Source: Thiobacillus sp. 65-29
GTDB lineage: Bacteria; Pseudomonadota; Gammaproteobacteria; Burkholderiales; Thiobacillaceae
DNA length: 64,000 bases
Reading direction: 5' to 3'
Assembly (NCBI GenBank): GCA_001899775.1
Contig: MKWN01000026.1
Span: 16,267 to 80,266 of the forward strand
Below, piece by piece: positions 9,210-18,809 of the stretch. A program made the position numbers and the translations under genes. The notes below the pieces were generated by a model, which did no database searches, had not been told where the DNA came from, and saw only the letters and a program-made list of their open reading frames with translations. How positions within the stretch are numbered: the first letter of the stretch is position 1; every line of letters starts with the position of its first letter.

Positions 9210-10382
9210 TCACGCGGAGCGGCAAAGCGCCAGGGCCTTCTGGTAGTGCTGACAGGCCTCGCCCGGCTGGCCGCTGTGGGTCTTGAGTTCGGCCATGCGG
9301 GTGTGTGCCTCCGCACTCGGTGCGATGGCCAGGCTCGCTTCCAGATAGCTTTGCGCCTTGCCCCACAATGACTCGACGCTGCAAAGCTGCGCCAGCGTCA
9401 GCAGCAGCCGGGCATCGCGCGGCTGCGCGCGCAGCCACTTCTCCGCGCGTTCGATCTGTCGCAGAGGCTTGCTGCCGCGCACCTCGCCATACAGCGCGAC
9501 CAGATCCTCGTCCCAGGTGTCGTCGAGTGCCGCCTCCAGGATATCGAGCGCGGTGTCATGCCCACCGCGCTGCATGAAGGCGCGTGCCGCGGCACGCGCA
9601 ACGAAGGCGTCAACGCGCAGGTCGGCGGGTATTTTTTTCCAGTATTCGAGCAGCGCGCGATCATCCTCGGCGCGGCGCTTGAGGTTCTCGGCGCAGGCGA
9701 CGCGCCGCATCTGCGTGGCGATGGCCGGTTCCAGCGCATTGCTGCGCGCCAGCGCGTCGAGCAGACGGTCGACCTCGTCCCACTGGCCGACGAGCTGCCG
9801 CGCCTTCAGCTCGAGACGTTGCAGTGCGGTGTGCTGCGGCGCGAGCGCACGCGCCGCCTCGATCGCCACAAGCGCACCGGACGCATCCTTGAGGTCGAGC
9901 CGTGTTTCCGCTTCCAGCAGTTGCGCCGCGAGCTCGCTGCCTTCAGCCGTCGCAGCCTGGGCGTGGCGCTCGCGCAGCGCAGGTGCACGCATTTCATTGG
10001 CGGCGCGCGCAGCCAGCACGCGCGCGAGTCCGAGGCGCCCCGCCTCGCCCTGCCAGGCGCCGAGAGTCTGCTCGGCGTCTTTCCAGCGCGCCTCGGTGAA
10101 GGCGCGCAGGCCGTCGACGAACTGCTGATCGCGCTTCTGCGCGGCGCGGCGCGCGCGCTGCTCGCGCACGATGCGCGGCAGGGCCAGGGTGAGCGCCGCC
10201 ACGCGCAGCAGCACGACGCCGCCGATCACGATGCCGGCCAGCATCAGCACGAAGCTGATGAAGGAAATCTCCATGCGCCACGGTGGGTACACCAGCACCA
10301 CGTAGCCGGGGTCGTAGCGCCCCGCCAGCGCGAGCGCCACCGCCAACACGGCAAGGATCAGCAGCGACACCAGCCAGCGCAT
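9210..10382 (-). CDS. hemY: HemY protein (TPR-containing, heme biosynthesis associated)
   Basis: HemY here is the membrane-anchored TPR protein encoded after hemX in proteobacteria, not protoporphyrinogen oxidase. The 390-residue product has two N-terminal hydrophobic segments (about 4-22 and 40-62), a basic stretch, and a long alpha-helical region of tetratricopeptide-like repeats to the C-terminus. E. coli HemY is proposed to help coordinate late heme synthesis. Its ATG overlaps the hemX stop by one base, so it is the last gene of the hemC-hemD-hemX-hemY operon. Confidence 0.92.
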   Translation of the reverse strand: MRWLVSLLILAVLAVALALAGRYDPGYVVLVYPPWRMEISFISFVLMLAGIVIGGVVLLRVAALTLALPRIVREQRARRAAQKRDQQFVDGLRAFTEARWKDAEQTLGAWQGEAGRLGLARVLAARAANEMRAPALRERHAQAATAEGSELAAQLLEAETRLDLKDASGALVAIEAARALAPQHTALQRLELKARQLVGQWDEVDRLLDALARSNALEPAIATQMRRVACAENLKRRAEDDRALLEYWKKIPADLRVDAFVARAAARAFMQRGGHDTALDILEAALDDTWDEDLVALYGEVRGSKPLRQIERAEKWLRAQPRDARLLLTLAQLCSVESLWGKAQSYLEASLAIAPSAEAHTRMAELKTHSGQPGEACQHYQKALALCRSA

Positions 10383-11404
10383 TACGGTGTGCCCTTCAAC
10401 GCATCCAGCGCGGCGAGGCTGGCGTCGATGCCGGGCAGCGTGTGCGCGATCTGCAGGCCCGCCAGGCGGCGCACTTCCTTGAGCGCGGCCACCACGCCCG
10501 CGTCGCGCGTGTTGAAATAGCGCGTCAGCATGCCGTCCACGGCCTCCAGATCGGCCTTGAACGCGGCCTGGTCTTCCGACAGCAAGGCAAGGCGCGCGGC
10601 GAGCAGGCGCAGGCGCAGGTTCTCGCGCAGGAAATAGGCCTGGTCGGGCGGCAGCAGCACCGCCTCGTTACCTTCGATGCGGCGGATCTGCACCAGACGC
10701 TTCATTTCCGCCCACAGTTCCTGGCCAAGGTCGGCGGCACGCCCGGCACCGCGCGTTGCCGGCACGGTTTCGGACACCTGCGCGCTCGCCAGCGGCCAGC
10801 TCGCGTGGCGCGCCACCAGCGCCTCGATGCGTGCGCTGGCGCCGACTTCGTCGAGCGAGGGCACCGCGCGCAGGTTGGCGAGGTCGGTGGCGATGGCGCG
10901 CCGCAGCGGCGTGAACTGCGGCTTGTCGAGCCGCTGCAGGCGGGTGTCGGCGCCTTCCAGGGCGATGATCGCGGCGCGCACGTTGCCGGCCAGTTGCAGC
11001 TGTTGCGCGGCGGTCAACAGCACCTGCTCGATCTCGGCCAGCGTCCACTGGTCACGTCCCTGCGACAGATCCTTGTACAGCGCTTCGAGCGAGAGCTGCT
11101 GCTGCTGCGACGTGGCCAACTGCGCTTCGAGCTGGGTGAGCTTTTCGCTGGCCTGGCGCATGGCGTCGTCGGCATTGCGCGCGAGCAGCCGGGTTTCGCT
11201 CGTCACCTGGCCGGCTTCCGCGAGGCGGCGGCCAAGCTCGGCCTTGAGATCGCGGATGCGCTCGCGGCTGTCCGACCACGACCAGGCGGCGACGGCGAGC
11301 GCCAGCACCGCAAGCATCAATGCGACCCACGCCGGACCCTGACTGCCCGGCCGCACCGGTGCGGCAGCGGGCGGCGCCGCAGTGGTTTCGGAAATGTCGC
11401 TCAT
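10382..11404 (-). CDS. hemX: HemX family membrane protein (uroporphyrinogen-III C-methyltransferase-like)
   Basis: The 340-residue product has a short proline/alanine-rich cytoplasmic N-terminus, one membrane helix at about residues 24-42, and a long coiled-coil/helical periplasmic part rich in Gln, Glu and Leu. This matches HemX of the hemCDXY operon. The family is often labelled a methyltransferase, but no SAM-binding motif is visible. The ATG at 11404 overlaps the hemD stop region (11401); the frame runs on to 11689 but that extension lies within hemD. Confidence 0.9.
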   Translation of the reverse strand: MSDISETTAAPPAAAPVRPGSQGPAWVALMLAVLALAVAAWSWSDSRERIRDLKAELGRRLAEAGQVTSETRLLARNADDAMRQASEKLTQLEAQLATSQQQQLSLEALYKDLSQGRDQWTLAEIEQVLLTAAQQLQLAGNVRAAIIALEGADTRLQRLDKPQFTPLRRAIATDLANLRAVPSLDEVGASARIEALVARHASWPLASAQVSETVPATRGAGRAADLGQELWAEMKRLVQIRRIEGNEAVLLPPDQAYFLRENLRLRLLAARLALLSEDQAAFKADLEAVDGMLTRYFNTRDAGVVAALKEVRRLAGLQIAHTLPGIDASLAALDALKGTP

Positions 11405-12168
11405 GTATTGTCCCTGAACCAGTTCACCATGCCTTCCGTCAGCCCGGCGTCGCCCCCTTCGGTGGTGATCGCGCGTGCGACGCCGAAGCGGCGGGCCGCC
11501 TCGGTAATTTTCGCATGCGGCGCGAAAACCGGAGTATTCACAAGCAACGGCACGCCCGGCTGCCCCAGCATCTGTGCGAGATTGTGCAGCGTCTCGGCGC
11601 TGGCGACGGTCACCGCATCGATGCCGCCCGCCTGCCAGCGCGCCAGCAGCGGCGCAGGATCGTCGTGCGGGCAGCTGCGCCGGTAACATTCCAGGAAGGC
11701 GACCAGCGCGCCGCGCGCCGCCAGCGTGTCGGCCAGGAGCGGCCGCCCGCCGACGCCGCGCACGATCAGCACCTGCCGCCCCGCCACGTCCTGCAGCGCG
11801 GGCAGGGCGAGCAGTGCTTCGCTATCCTGCCCGTCCGGCACGATGACACCGCCGACCCCGGCGTCGGCCAGCGCGCGTGCCGTGCCCGGCCCCACCGCGA
11901 ACACCTGCACCGAGCGCGGCAGGCCCCCGGCGGCGCGAATCGCCGCCATGCCGAATTGTGCGGCGTTGGGGCTGACGAAAACCAGCACACTGGCGGTCGG
12001 AAGCTGCGTGAGCGAGGCCGCGAGTTCGGCGGGCGGCACCGCCTCGATGGCGAGCGCAGGGAAGACGAAAGCGTCGCCGCCCACCGCGCGAATCCGCTCG
12101 GCCAGCCCCTGCGCCTGGTGCGCGGGACGGGTAACCAGCACGGTGCGCCCGGCGAGCGGCCCGGTCAT
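11401..12168 (-). CDS. hemD: Uroporphyrinogen-III synthase
   Basis: HemD cyclises hydroxymethylbilane with inversion of ring D to give uroporphyrinogen III, the branch point to heme and siroheme. The 255-residue product has the weakly conserved two-domain HemD fold, with the N-terminal [15 protein letters not shown] segment and the [11 protein letters not shown] and [10 protein letters not shown] segments characteristic of the family. It overlaps hemC by four bases and hemX by four bases, so it is firmly inside the operon. Confidence 0.94.
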   Translation of the reverse strand: MTGPLAGRTVLVTRPAHQAQGLAERIRAVGGDAFVFPALAIEAVPPAELAASLTQLPTASVLVFVSPNAAQFGMAAIRAAGGLPRSVQVFAVGPGTARALADAGVGGVIVPDGQDSEALLALPALQDVAGRQVLIVRGVGGRPLLADTLAARGALVAFLECYRRSCPHDDPAPLLARWQAGGIDAVTVASAETLHNLAQMLGQPGVPLLVNTPVFAPHAKITEAARRFGVARAITTEGGDAGLTEGMVNWFRDNT

Positions 12169-13082
12169 GCGATGGAATCGAGGACCGCGCGTGCGCCCTG
12201 CGCGAGCAGGCTGTCGGCAAGAGCCTGACCAACGGCCTCCGGATCAGCGGCCGCCCCTTCGGCGCGGTCGTGGATGAAGGCGCTGCCGTCGGGACGGGCA
12301 ACGAAACCGGCGATGCGCAGAATGCCGCCCTCGAGGACGGCGTGCGCACCGAGTGGCACCTGGCAACTGCCGCCGAGCACGCGGCTGACCTGGCGCTCGG
12401 CGCGCACACAGGCCGCGGTCGCGGGATGATCGAGCGGCGCGAGCAGCGCGGCGACATCGTCCCGGCCGCTGCGGATTTCGATGCCGAGCGCGCCCTGGCC
12501 GGCGGCGGGAATGCTGTCTTCCACCGACAGCAGGCTGCGGATGCGCGCGCCCAGGCCGAGACGCTTGAGGCCGGCGGCCGCCAGCAGGATGGCATCGAAC
12601 TGGCCTTCGTCGAGTTTTTTCAGGCGTGTGCCGACGTTGCCGCGCAGCGGTTTCACCACGAGGTGCGGATAGCGTGCGCGCAGTTGCGCTTCGCGGCGCA
12701 GGCTGGAGGTGCCGACGACGCTGCCCGGTGGCAGGTCGGACAGATGGGCGTAGCGGCCGGAGACGACGGCGTCGCGCGGATCCTCACGCTCGCCGATCAC
12801 CGCCAGCGTAAAGCCCGGCGGCAATTCCATCGGCACGTCCTTCATCGAATGTACCGCGAGATCGGCATGGCCGGCGTCCAACGCCACCTCGAGCTCCTTG
12901 ACAAACAGGCCCTTGCCGCCGATCTTGGAGAGCGTGACGTCGAGGATCTGGTCACCGCGCGTGGTCATGCCCAGAATATCGATTGCGCAACCCGGATGCA
13001 GCGCGCGCAGGCGATCACGGATATGCTCGGCCTGCCACATGGCAAGGGCACTTTCACGGGAAGCGATGGTCAGGGTTTGCAT
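12165..13082 (-). CDS. hemC: Hydroxymethylbilane synthase (porphobilinogen deaminase)
   Basis: HemC polymerises four porphobilinogens using a dipyrromethane cofactor. The 305-residue product is full length. It shows the N-terminal [14 protein letters not shown] motif, [10 protein letters not shown], the active-site HSMKDVP and the [11 protein letters not shown] signature, and the cofactor-attachment cysteine in [13 protein letters not shown] (about residue 240). The ATG at 13082 matches the family N-terminus; an upstream extension of the frame lies in the divergent spacer. It is the first gene of hemCDXY. Confidence 0.96.
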   Translation of the reverse strand: MQTLTIASRESALAMWQAEHIRDRLRALHPGCAIDILGMTTRGDQILDVTLSKIGGKGLFVKELEVALDAGHADLAVHSMKDVPMELPPGFTLAVIGEREDPRDAVVSGRYAHLSDLPPGSVVGTSSLRREAQLRARYPHLVVKPLRGNVGTRLKKLDEGQFDAILLAAAGLKRLGLGARIRSLLSVEDSIPAAGQGALGIEIRSGRDDVAALLAPLDHPATAACVRAERQVSRVLGGSCQVPLGAHAVLEGGILRIAGFVARPDGSAFIHDRAEGAAADPEAVGQALADSLLAQGARAVLDSIA

Positions 13083-13164
13083 GTCGACGGGTGAGGCAAT
13101 CGGGACGGTGGAAACGGGGCGGAGAGATTCGGTGGGCGGCGCGGAACAAAACACACGCAGCATC

Positions 13165-13638
13165 ATGCGGCGACTTGCGGCATGGGCCCTGATTCTAGCA
13201 TGGGGCTTGACACTCTCCGTGCGTGCCGACGACGCGTTGGTACGGGCGACGAACCTGCAGGCCGATGCCCGCGACGCGGCGCGCCGCCAGGTGCCGATCC
13301 TGATCATGTACTCCAGCGAACACTGCCATTTCTGCGCGCGCGTCAAGCGCGAATACCTGATCCCGATGCACAGGGATCGCGCCTACCGCAAGCGCGTCAT
13401 CATCCGCGAGATCGATATCGGCTCGACCCACCCGCTCACCGGCTTCGACGGCAAGCCCACGACCGAAGGCGCGTTCGCCGCCGCAAGCAAGGTGTTCATG
13501 GTGCCCACGGTGAAGGTCTACGACACGCGCGGCAACGAGACCGGCGAACCGCTGGTCGGCCTGCTCACGCCAGACTACTACTTCGGCTACCTGGAAGCGG
13601 TCATCGACGAAGGCCTGCGCAAGGTGCGCGCGCGCTGA
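13165..13638 (+). CDS. Periplasmic thioredoxin-fold protein (SoxW-like)
   Basis: The 157-residue product starts with a signal peptide (residues 1-22, cleavage after SVRA). Then comes a thioredoxin-like domain in which YSSEHCHFC gives a CxxC motif at about residues 53-56, and [12 protein letters not shown] supplies the cis-proline segment. It is similar in layout to SoxW-type thioredoxins that service sulfur-oxidation or cytochrome proteins. The link to sulfur metabolism is inference. It is divergent from hemC and followed after 34 bp by a response regulator. Confidence 0.8.
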   Translation: MRRLAAWALILAWGLTLSVRADDALVRATNLQADARDAARRQVPILIMYSSEHCHFCARVKREYLIPMHRDRAYRKRVIIREIDIGSTHPLTGFDGKPTTEGAFAAASKVFMVPTVKVYDTRGNETGEPLVGLLTPDYYFGYLEAVIDEGLRKVRAR

Positions 13639-13672
13639 AACACCACACGGCCGGACTGGTAAAATCGGCCGC

Positions 13673-14341
13673 ATGAACGCGAGAACGTCACTACCGGGTG
13701 TCCCTTTCAAGGCGCTGCTGGCGGACGACCATCCCCTGATCCGCGAAGGCGTGCGCCACGTCGTCACGCAACTCGCACCGCGCACCGTCATTCTCGACGC
13801 ACACGACTACCCGAGCCTGTTCGCGCAGACGGCGCTGCATCCCGATCTCGACCTCGCACTGGTCGACCTCAACATGCCCGGCTTCGTCGGCATCCAGGGC
13901 ATCGCGCAGTATCGCAGCCGCTTTCCCGACATCCCGCTGGTCGTGCTGTCGGCTTCCGAAGCACAACAGGACGTGCGCCAGGTGATCGGCGCCGGCGCAC
14001 TCGGCTACATCCCGAAGTCGTCCTCGACCGAAATCATGCTGCGCGCGCTGCGCCAGGTGCTCGCCGGCTACGTTTTCATGCCGCACTTCGGTGCCGACGA
14101 CGAACCCGCGATGCCGCCGGCCGCGGCGACGATCCCCGGGCTGCAACACGCGGGGCTGACGGTGCGTCAGTTCGAAGTGGCACGCCTGCTGGCACGCGGA
14201 TGCACCAACAAGACCATCGCCGAGCTGCTCGCGCTGTCGGAGGCCACGGTGAAGATCCACGTTGCCGCGATTTTCCGCGCCCTGGGGGTCAGCAACCGCG
14301 CCGAGGCGGTTCTGGTCCTGCAGCGCCTCACGCAGGGGTGA
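13673..14341 (+). CDS. LuxR/NarL-family response regulator
   Basis: The 222-residue product has a receiver domain (residues 12-130; acidic DD in LLADDHPL, phospho-acceptor Asp in LALVDLNMPG near residue 65, Lys in GYIPKSS) and a C-terminal LuxR helix-turn-helix (residues 160-220; LTVRQFEVARLLARGCTNKTIA and SEATVKIHV). It is a DNA-binding regulator, and its stop codon overlaps the start of the neighbouring hybrid kinase, making it the likely partner. The target genes are not evident. Confidence 0.92.
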   Translation: MNARTSLPGVPFKALLADDHPLIREGVRHVVTQLAPRTVILDAHDYPSLFAQTALHPDLDLALVDLNMPGFVGIQGIAQYRSRFPDIPLVVLSASEAQQDVRQVIGAGALGYIPKSSSTEIMLRALRQVLAGYVFMPHFGADDEPAMPPAAATIPGLQHAGLTVRQFEVARLLARGCTNKTIAELLALSEATVKIHVAAIFRALGVSNRAEAVLVLQRLTQG

Positions 14342-16248
14342 CGCATATCGTCCCCACGCGGCTGCCCGGCCGGGGCGGCAGCATCCGCAGCCGCATCCTG
14401 CTGATCGCGCTGCTGCCGGCGCTGCTCACGGCATTCGGCATGGTCGCCCACTTCACCACGCGCACCCTGTCGCAGGCGGAGACGGAACTGCAGGCACGCG
14501 CCAGCAACGCCGCGCGCCATCTCGCCGGCGTGCTACCTTATGCCCTCGTGGCGGGCGATTTCGCCATGGTACGCAGCCAGCTGGAAGGCGAAATGACGGA
14601 CAGCCGGCTTGCCTCGGCACGCGTGCTCGACCCGCACCAGCGTCTGATCGCGGGACTGGGTGCGCCGCCGCAGAACGCGGACGACGACGGGCACCTGCGC
14701 CGGCGCGTTCCCATCGTGCTGCCCGCTGCCGACCTGCCCGACGCCCCGGGTTCGGGAATGTCGGGAAACCGCCTGCTCGGCGAAGTCGAGATCACCGTCT
14801 CGCGCGACGAGATCCGGGCCTTCCGCCGCACGACGCTGCTGCATGCCGCGCTGCTCCTGGCTGCGGCACTGACCCTGAGTGCCGTGCTCGGCTGGCGCCT
14901 ATCCAACCGCCTGGCCGGACAGTTGGGACAGATCGGCGAAGCGGTCGAGCGTCTGGCACAGGGCGATCTTGGCGCGCGTGCGCGCCTCACCACGGCCGGC
15001 GAAATCGGCCAGCTGTCGCGCGGCATCGACGGCATGGCCGAGGCGCTGCAGGCCCATCGCAGCGAGCTGGAACAGCGCATCCACGAAGCGACCGCCAGTC
15101 TCGCCGCGAAGAAGGAAATGGCCGAACGTGCAAATCAGGCCAAATCGCGCTTTCTCGCGGCCGCCAGTCACGACCTGCGCCAGCCGCTGCACGCACTCTC
15201 GCTGTTCGTCGCCGCGCTGAAAACGCGCCGCCGCGAGCCCGAGACGCAGACGCTGGTGGAGAACATCGAGTCATCGACCGCGGCCATGGAGCTGCTGTTC
15301 AATGCGCTGCTGGACATCTCGCGGCTGGATGCCGGCGCGATCGAGGCGCACCCCGAGCACTTCCCACTCCAGCCCCTGCTCGATATCCTCGGCAAGCAGT
15401 TCGGCGCGCTCGCGGGGGAGAAGCATCTCAGACTGCGCATCCGCCCCTGCAATGCGGTGATCTACAGTGATCCGCTGCTGATCGAACGCATCCTCGCCAA
15501 CCTTATCGCCAACGCCATCCGCTACACCGACGACGGCGGCGTGCTCGTCGGTTGCCGGCGCCGCGGCCGCATGCTGCACATCGGCGTCATCGACACCGGA
15601 CGCGGCATCCCGCCGGAGCAGCAGGAAAGCGTGTTCCAGGAATTCGTGCAGCTCAACAATCCGGCGCGCGACCGCAGCAAGGGGCTCGGCCTCGGGCTCG
15701 CCATCGTCTCGCGCCTGGCGCGCCTGCTGGGCCACCGCATCGACCTCGTCTCGCACCCGGGCCACGGCTCCAGTTTCAGCATCGACGTACCGCTCGGCGA
15801 CCCCGCGCGCGTGCGGGCGAACACGGCCATCAGCGCCAGTGCGGTCGCCGACGTGATTCCGCCCGACACCCTGGTGCTGCTGGTCGACGACGAAAGCGCC
15901 ATCCTGCATGGCATGGCGGAGCTGTTCGACAACTGGAACATCGGTCTGGTCACCGCACGCAATGTCGACGAAGCCGAGCAGTGGCTCGACAGCCTCGAAT
16001 GCGCACCCGACGTCATCGTCTCGGATTACCGCCTGCCTGGCGACAGCGACGGCATCGCGGTGATCGCGCGCCTGCGCGAGAAATTCGGCCACGGCATCCC
16101 CGCCATCCTCATCACCGGCGACACCGCACCCGAAAGCCTGCAACGCATCGCCCAGGCCGGCCTCCCCCTGCTGCACAAACCGCTGCGCCCCGCCAAGCTG
16201 CGCGCGCTGCTCACCCACCTCGTCCACCAGTCCCGCGCCGTGCCATAA
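14338..16248 (+). CDS. Hybrid sensor histidine kinase with C-terminal receiver
   Basis: A 636-residue inner-membrane kinase. Order: membrane helix (about 20-40), periplasmic domain (40-160), second helix (about 163-183), HAMP, coiled coil, HisKA domain with [14 protein letters not shown], HATPase_c domain with [18 protein letters not shown] and GLGLGLAIV, and a C-terminal receiver with VDDES and VSDYRLPG. The start is taken as GTG 14338, which overlaps the regulator stop; the frame extends upstream inside that gene. The [11 protein letters not shown] type of H-box is common in kinases with attached receivers. The signal is unknown. Confidence 0.9.
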   Translation: MTHIVPTRLPGRGGSIRSRILLIALLPALLTAFGMVAHFTTRTLSQAETELQARASNAARHLAGVLPYALVAGDFAMVRSQLEGEMTDSRLASARVLDPHQRLIAGLGAPPQNADDDGHLRRRVPIVLPAADLPDAPGSGMSGNRLLGEVEITVSRDEIRAFRRTTLLHAALLLAAALTLSAVLGWRLSNRLAGQLGQIGEAVERLAQGDLGARARLTTAGEIGQLSRGIDGMAEALQAHRSELEQRIHEATASLAAKKEMAERANQAKSRFLAAASHDLRQPLHALSLFVAALKTRRREPETQTLVENIESSTAAMELLFNALLDISRLDAGAIEAHPEHFPLQPLLDILGKQFGALAGEKHLRLRIRPCNAVIYSDPLLIERILANLIANAIRYTDDGGVLVGCRRRGRMLHIGVIDTGRGIPPEQQESVFQEFVQLNNPARDRSKGLGLGLAIVSRLARLLGHRIDLVSHPGHGSSFSIDVPLGDPARVRANTAISASAVADVIPPDTLVLLVDDESAILHGMAELFDNWNIGLVTARNVDEAEQWLDSLECAPDVIVSDYRLPGDSDGIAVIARLREKFGHGIPAILITGDTAPESLQRIAQAGLPLLHKPLRPAKLRALLTHLVHQSRAVP

Positions 16249-16255
16249 TCGACGC

Positions 16256-16285
16256 GCTCACCGCTTACCCCTCACCACTCACCCC
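16256..16285. repeat. Dispersed repeat, family C (partial copy)
   Basis: The 39-bp spacer upstream of mpl is made of CTCACC-type words (CGCTCACCGCTTACC then CTCACCACTCACC). The same words form one arm of the larger inverted repeat between cbbQ and cbbO (59396-59475), read there as GTGAGCAGTGAACGG on the plus strand. The copy here is a single arm without an obvious partner. Confidence 0.5.
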
Positions 16286-16287
16286 CC

Positions 16288-17658
16288 ATGCACCTCCACA
16301 TTCTCGGCATCTGCGGCACCTTCATGGGCGGCATTGCCGCCATCGCCCGCGCCGCCGGACATACCGTCACCGGCTGCGATGCCAACGTGTACCCGCCCAT
16401 GTCGGACCAGCTGCGCGCGCTCGGCATCGAACTCATCGAAGGCTGGGATGCCGGCCAGGCCGATATCGGCGCCGACATCTTTGTGGTCGGCAACGTCGTC
16501 GCGCGCGGCAGGCAGCCGCTGATGGAAGCCATCCTCGACCGTGGCCTGCCGTACACTTCCGGTCCGCAGTGGCTCGCCGACACCATGCTCCGCGACAAAT
16601 GGGTGCTCGCGGTCGCCGGCACCCATGGCAAGACCACCACCAGCGCAATGCTGGCGTGGATCCTCGAGGACGCGGGGCTCACGCCGGGTTTTCTCATCGG
16701 CGGCATCCCGCAGAACTTCGGCCTGTCGGCGCGGCTGACCGACAGCCCCTTCTTCGTGATCGAGGCCGACGAGTACGACACCGCGTTCTTCGACAAGCGT
16801 TCCAAGTTCGTCCACTACCGCCCGCGCACCGCCATCCTCAACAATCTCGAATACGACCACGCCGACATCTTTCCCGACCTCGCGGCGATCGAAACGCAGT
16901 TCCATCATCTGGTGCGCACCGTGCCCGGCAACGGGCTGATCGTCGCCAACGGCCGCGATGCCAACCTCGACCGCGTGCTGGCGCGTGGCGCGTGGACACC
17001 GGTAGAGCGATTCGGCAGCGACGCCGGCTGGCAGGCGGGAACGCCCGACGCGGACGGCGCTTTCGACGTCAGCCTGGGTGGCGTTTTGCAGGGCCGCGTG
17101 CACTGGGCTCTGTTCGGCGAACACGAGCGCATGAACGCACTCGCCGCCATCGCCGCCGCGCGTCACGCTGGCGTGCCCGCCGCCGCCGCGATCGACGCGC
17201 TGGCGCGTTTCGAGAACGTGAAACGGCGCATGGAAGTGCGCGGCAGCGTCGGCGGCATCACCGTGTACGACGACTTCGCCCACCACCCCACCGCGATCGC
17301 CACGACCATCGAGGGCCTGCGCCGCAAGGTCGGCGCGGCGCGCATTCTCGCCGTGCTGGAACCGCGCTCCAACACGATGAAGCTCGGCGTGATGAAGGCG
17401 CAACTGCCGGCCAGCCTCACCGGCGCCGACCAGGTCTATTGCTATGGCGCCGACCTCGGCTGGGATGCGCACGCGGCGCTCGCCCCGCTGGGCGACAGGG
17501 TGCGCGTGTTCGACGACCTCGGCACCCTCGTCGCAGGGCTCGCACAGGACGCGCAAGCCGGCGATCAGGTGCTGGTGATGAGCAACGGCAGCTTTGGCGG
17601 CCTGCATGGCAAGCTGCTGGACGCGCTGCGCCAGCGCCACGCGGACCAGACCGGCTGA
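16288..17658 (+). CDS. mpl: UDP-N-acetylmuramate:L-alanyl-gamma-D-glutamyl-meso-diaminopimelate ligase
   Basis: Mpl reuses the murein tripeptide by ligating it to UDP-MurNAc during cell-wall recycling. The 456-residue length is typical. The N-terminal [17 protein letters not shown] segment is characteristic of Mpl rather than MurC, the ATP-binding loop is [14 protein letters not shown] (about residue 109), and the Mur-ligase central motif [16 protein letters not shown] follows. [11 protein letters not shown] lies in the C-terminal domain. The gene is alone on its strand between the kinase and fbp. Confidence 0.95.
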   Translation: MHLHILGICGTFMGGIAAIARAAGHTVTGCDANVYPPMSDQLRALGIELIEGWDAGQADIGADIFVVGNVVARGRQPLMEAILDRGLPYTSGPQWLADTMLRDKWVLAVAGTHGKTTTSAMLAWILEDAGLTPGFLIGGIPQNFGLSARLTDSPFFVIEADEYDTAFFDKRSKFVHYRPRTAILNNLEYDHADIFPDLAAIETQFHHLVRTVPGNGLIVANGRDANLDRVLARGAWTPVERFGSDAGWQAGTPDADGAFDVSLGGVLQGRVHWALFGEHERMNALAAIAAARHAGVPAAAAIDALARFENVKRRMEVRGSVGGITVYDDFAHHPTAIATTIEGLRRKVGAARILAVLEPRSNTMKLGVMKAQLPASLTGADQVYCYGADLGWDAHAALAPLGDRVRVFDDLGTLVAGLAQDAQAGDQVLVMSNGSFGGLHGKLLDALRQRHADQTG

Positions 17659-17735
17659 AGGTATGCCGCGCGGGGCAAAATTTTTTCGTGTATGATATAA
17701 AAATTGTTTATCGACATCGAAAAAGGAGCTTCACC

Positions 17736-18749
17736 GTGCACACCGGCACCACCCTTACCCAGTTCATCATCGAGGAGCAGCGTCGCGCCGCCGGCGCCAC
17801 CGGCGACTTCACCTCGCTGCTCAACGACGTCGTCACCGCCTGCAAGGCCATTTCCAATGCCGTGAACAAGGGCGCGCTGCTCGGCGTGATGGGTTCGCTC
17901 GATTCCGAGAACGTGCAGGGGGAGACGCAGAAAAAACTCGACGTCATCACCAACGACATCATGATCCGTTCCAACGCGTGGGCCGGGCACCTCGCCGGCA
18001 TGGCCTCCGAGGAAATGGACACGGTGTACGACATTCCCACCCAATATCCGCTCGGCAAATACCTGCTGGTGTTCGACCCGCTCGACGGCTCGTCCAACGT
18101 CGACGTCAACATCTCCGTCGGCACCATCTTTTCCATTCTCAAGGCGCCGGTGCCGAACCGTCCGGCGCGGCCGGAGGACTTCCTGCAGCCGGGGACGAAA
18201 CAGGTGTGCGCGGGCTACGCGATCTACGGTTCCTCGACCATGCTGGTGCTGACCCTGGGCAACGGCGTGAACGGCTTCACCCTCGACCGCGACGTCGGCG
18301 AGTTCGTGCTGACCCATCCCGGCATGACGATCCCCGCCGACACGCGCGAGTTCGCCATCAATGCGTCGAACCGGCGCTTCTGGGAAGCGCCGGTGCAGCG
18401 TTACGTCGAGGAATGCCTCGCCGGCAAGGAAGGGCCGCGCGGCAAGGACTTCAACATGCGCTGGGTCGCCTCGATGGTGGCCGAAGTGCACCGCATCCTC
18501 ACCCGCGGCGGCATCTTCATGTACCCGCGCGACACCAAGGATCCCGCCAAGGCCGGCAAGCTGCGTCTGCTGTACGAGGCCAATCCGATGGCCTTCATCG
18601 TCGAGCAGGCCGGCGGCGCGGCCACCACCGGCTACCAGCGTATCCTCGACATCGCGCCCGAAGGCCTGCACCAGCGCGTGCCGGTAATCCTCGGCTCGAA
18701 GAACGAGGTCGACACGGTGAGCGGCTACCACCACGACAAAGCGGCGTAA
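17736..18749 (+). CDS. fbp: Fructose-1,6-bisphosphatase class I
   Basis: FBPase hydrolyses fructose-1,6-bisphosphate in gluconeogenesis and in the Calvin cycle used by the RuBisCO operon downstream. The 337-residue protein has the metal-binding [13 protein letters not shown] motif (about residue 110), [19 protein letters not shown] and the C-terminal [14 protein letters not shown] segment. No ATG fits; the start is GTG 17736, preceded by an AAGGAG ribosome-binding site at 17723-17728. The upstream region is unusually AT-rich (17677-17711) with TATGAT/TATAAA sequences that could be a -10 box. Regulation by CbbR is possible but no clear site is visible. Confidence 0.95.
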   Translation: MHTGTTLTQFIIEEQRRAAGATGDFTSLLNDVVTACKAISNAVNKGALLGVMGSLDSENVQGETQKKLDVITNDIMIRSNAWAGHLAGMASEEMDTVYDIPTQYPLGKYLLVFDPLDGSSNVDVNISVGTIFSILKAPVPNRPARPEDFLQPGTKQVCAGYAIYGSSTMLVLTLGNGVNGFTLDRDVGEFVLTHPGMTIPADTREFAINASNRRFWEAPVQRYVEECLAGKEGPRGKDFNMRWVASMVAEVHRILTRGGIFMYPRDTKDPAKAGKLRLLYEANPMAFIVEQAGGAATTGYQRILDIAPEGLHQRVPVILGSKNEVDTVSGYHHDKAA

Positions 18750-18766
18750 GCACTTCGATACGGACG

Positions 18767-18800
18767 GAAAGAACCGGGCGCTGCCCGGTTCTTTCGTTTC
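18767..18800. terminator. Bidirectional hairpin terminator after fbp
   Basis: A perfect 13-bp stem (18767-18779 with 18783-18795, core AAGAACCGGGC) with a three-base loop lies between the convergent fbp and GGDEF-EAL genes. T-rich sequence follows on the plus strand and the A-rich start provides Ts on the minus strand, so it can serve both genes. Confidence 0.85.
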
Positions 18801-18809
18801 GTCTCTGCC

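Noticed and set aside
15552..17735. Very long N-terminal extension of the fbp frame
   Set aside because: The upstream part overlaps the hybrid kinase and mpl in another frame and is Arg/His-rich; GTG 17736 with a ribosome-binding site is the sensible start.
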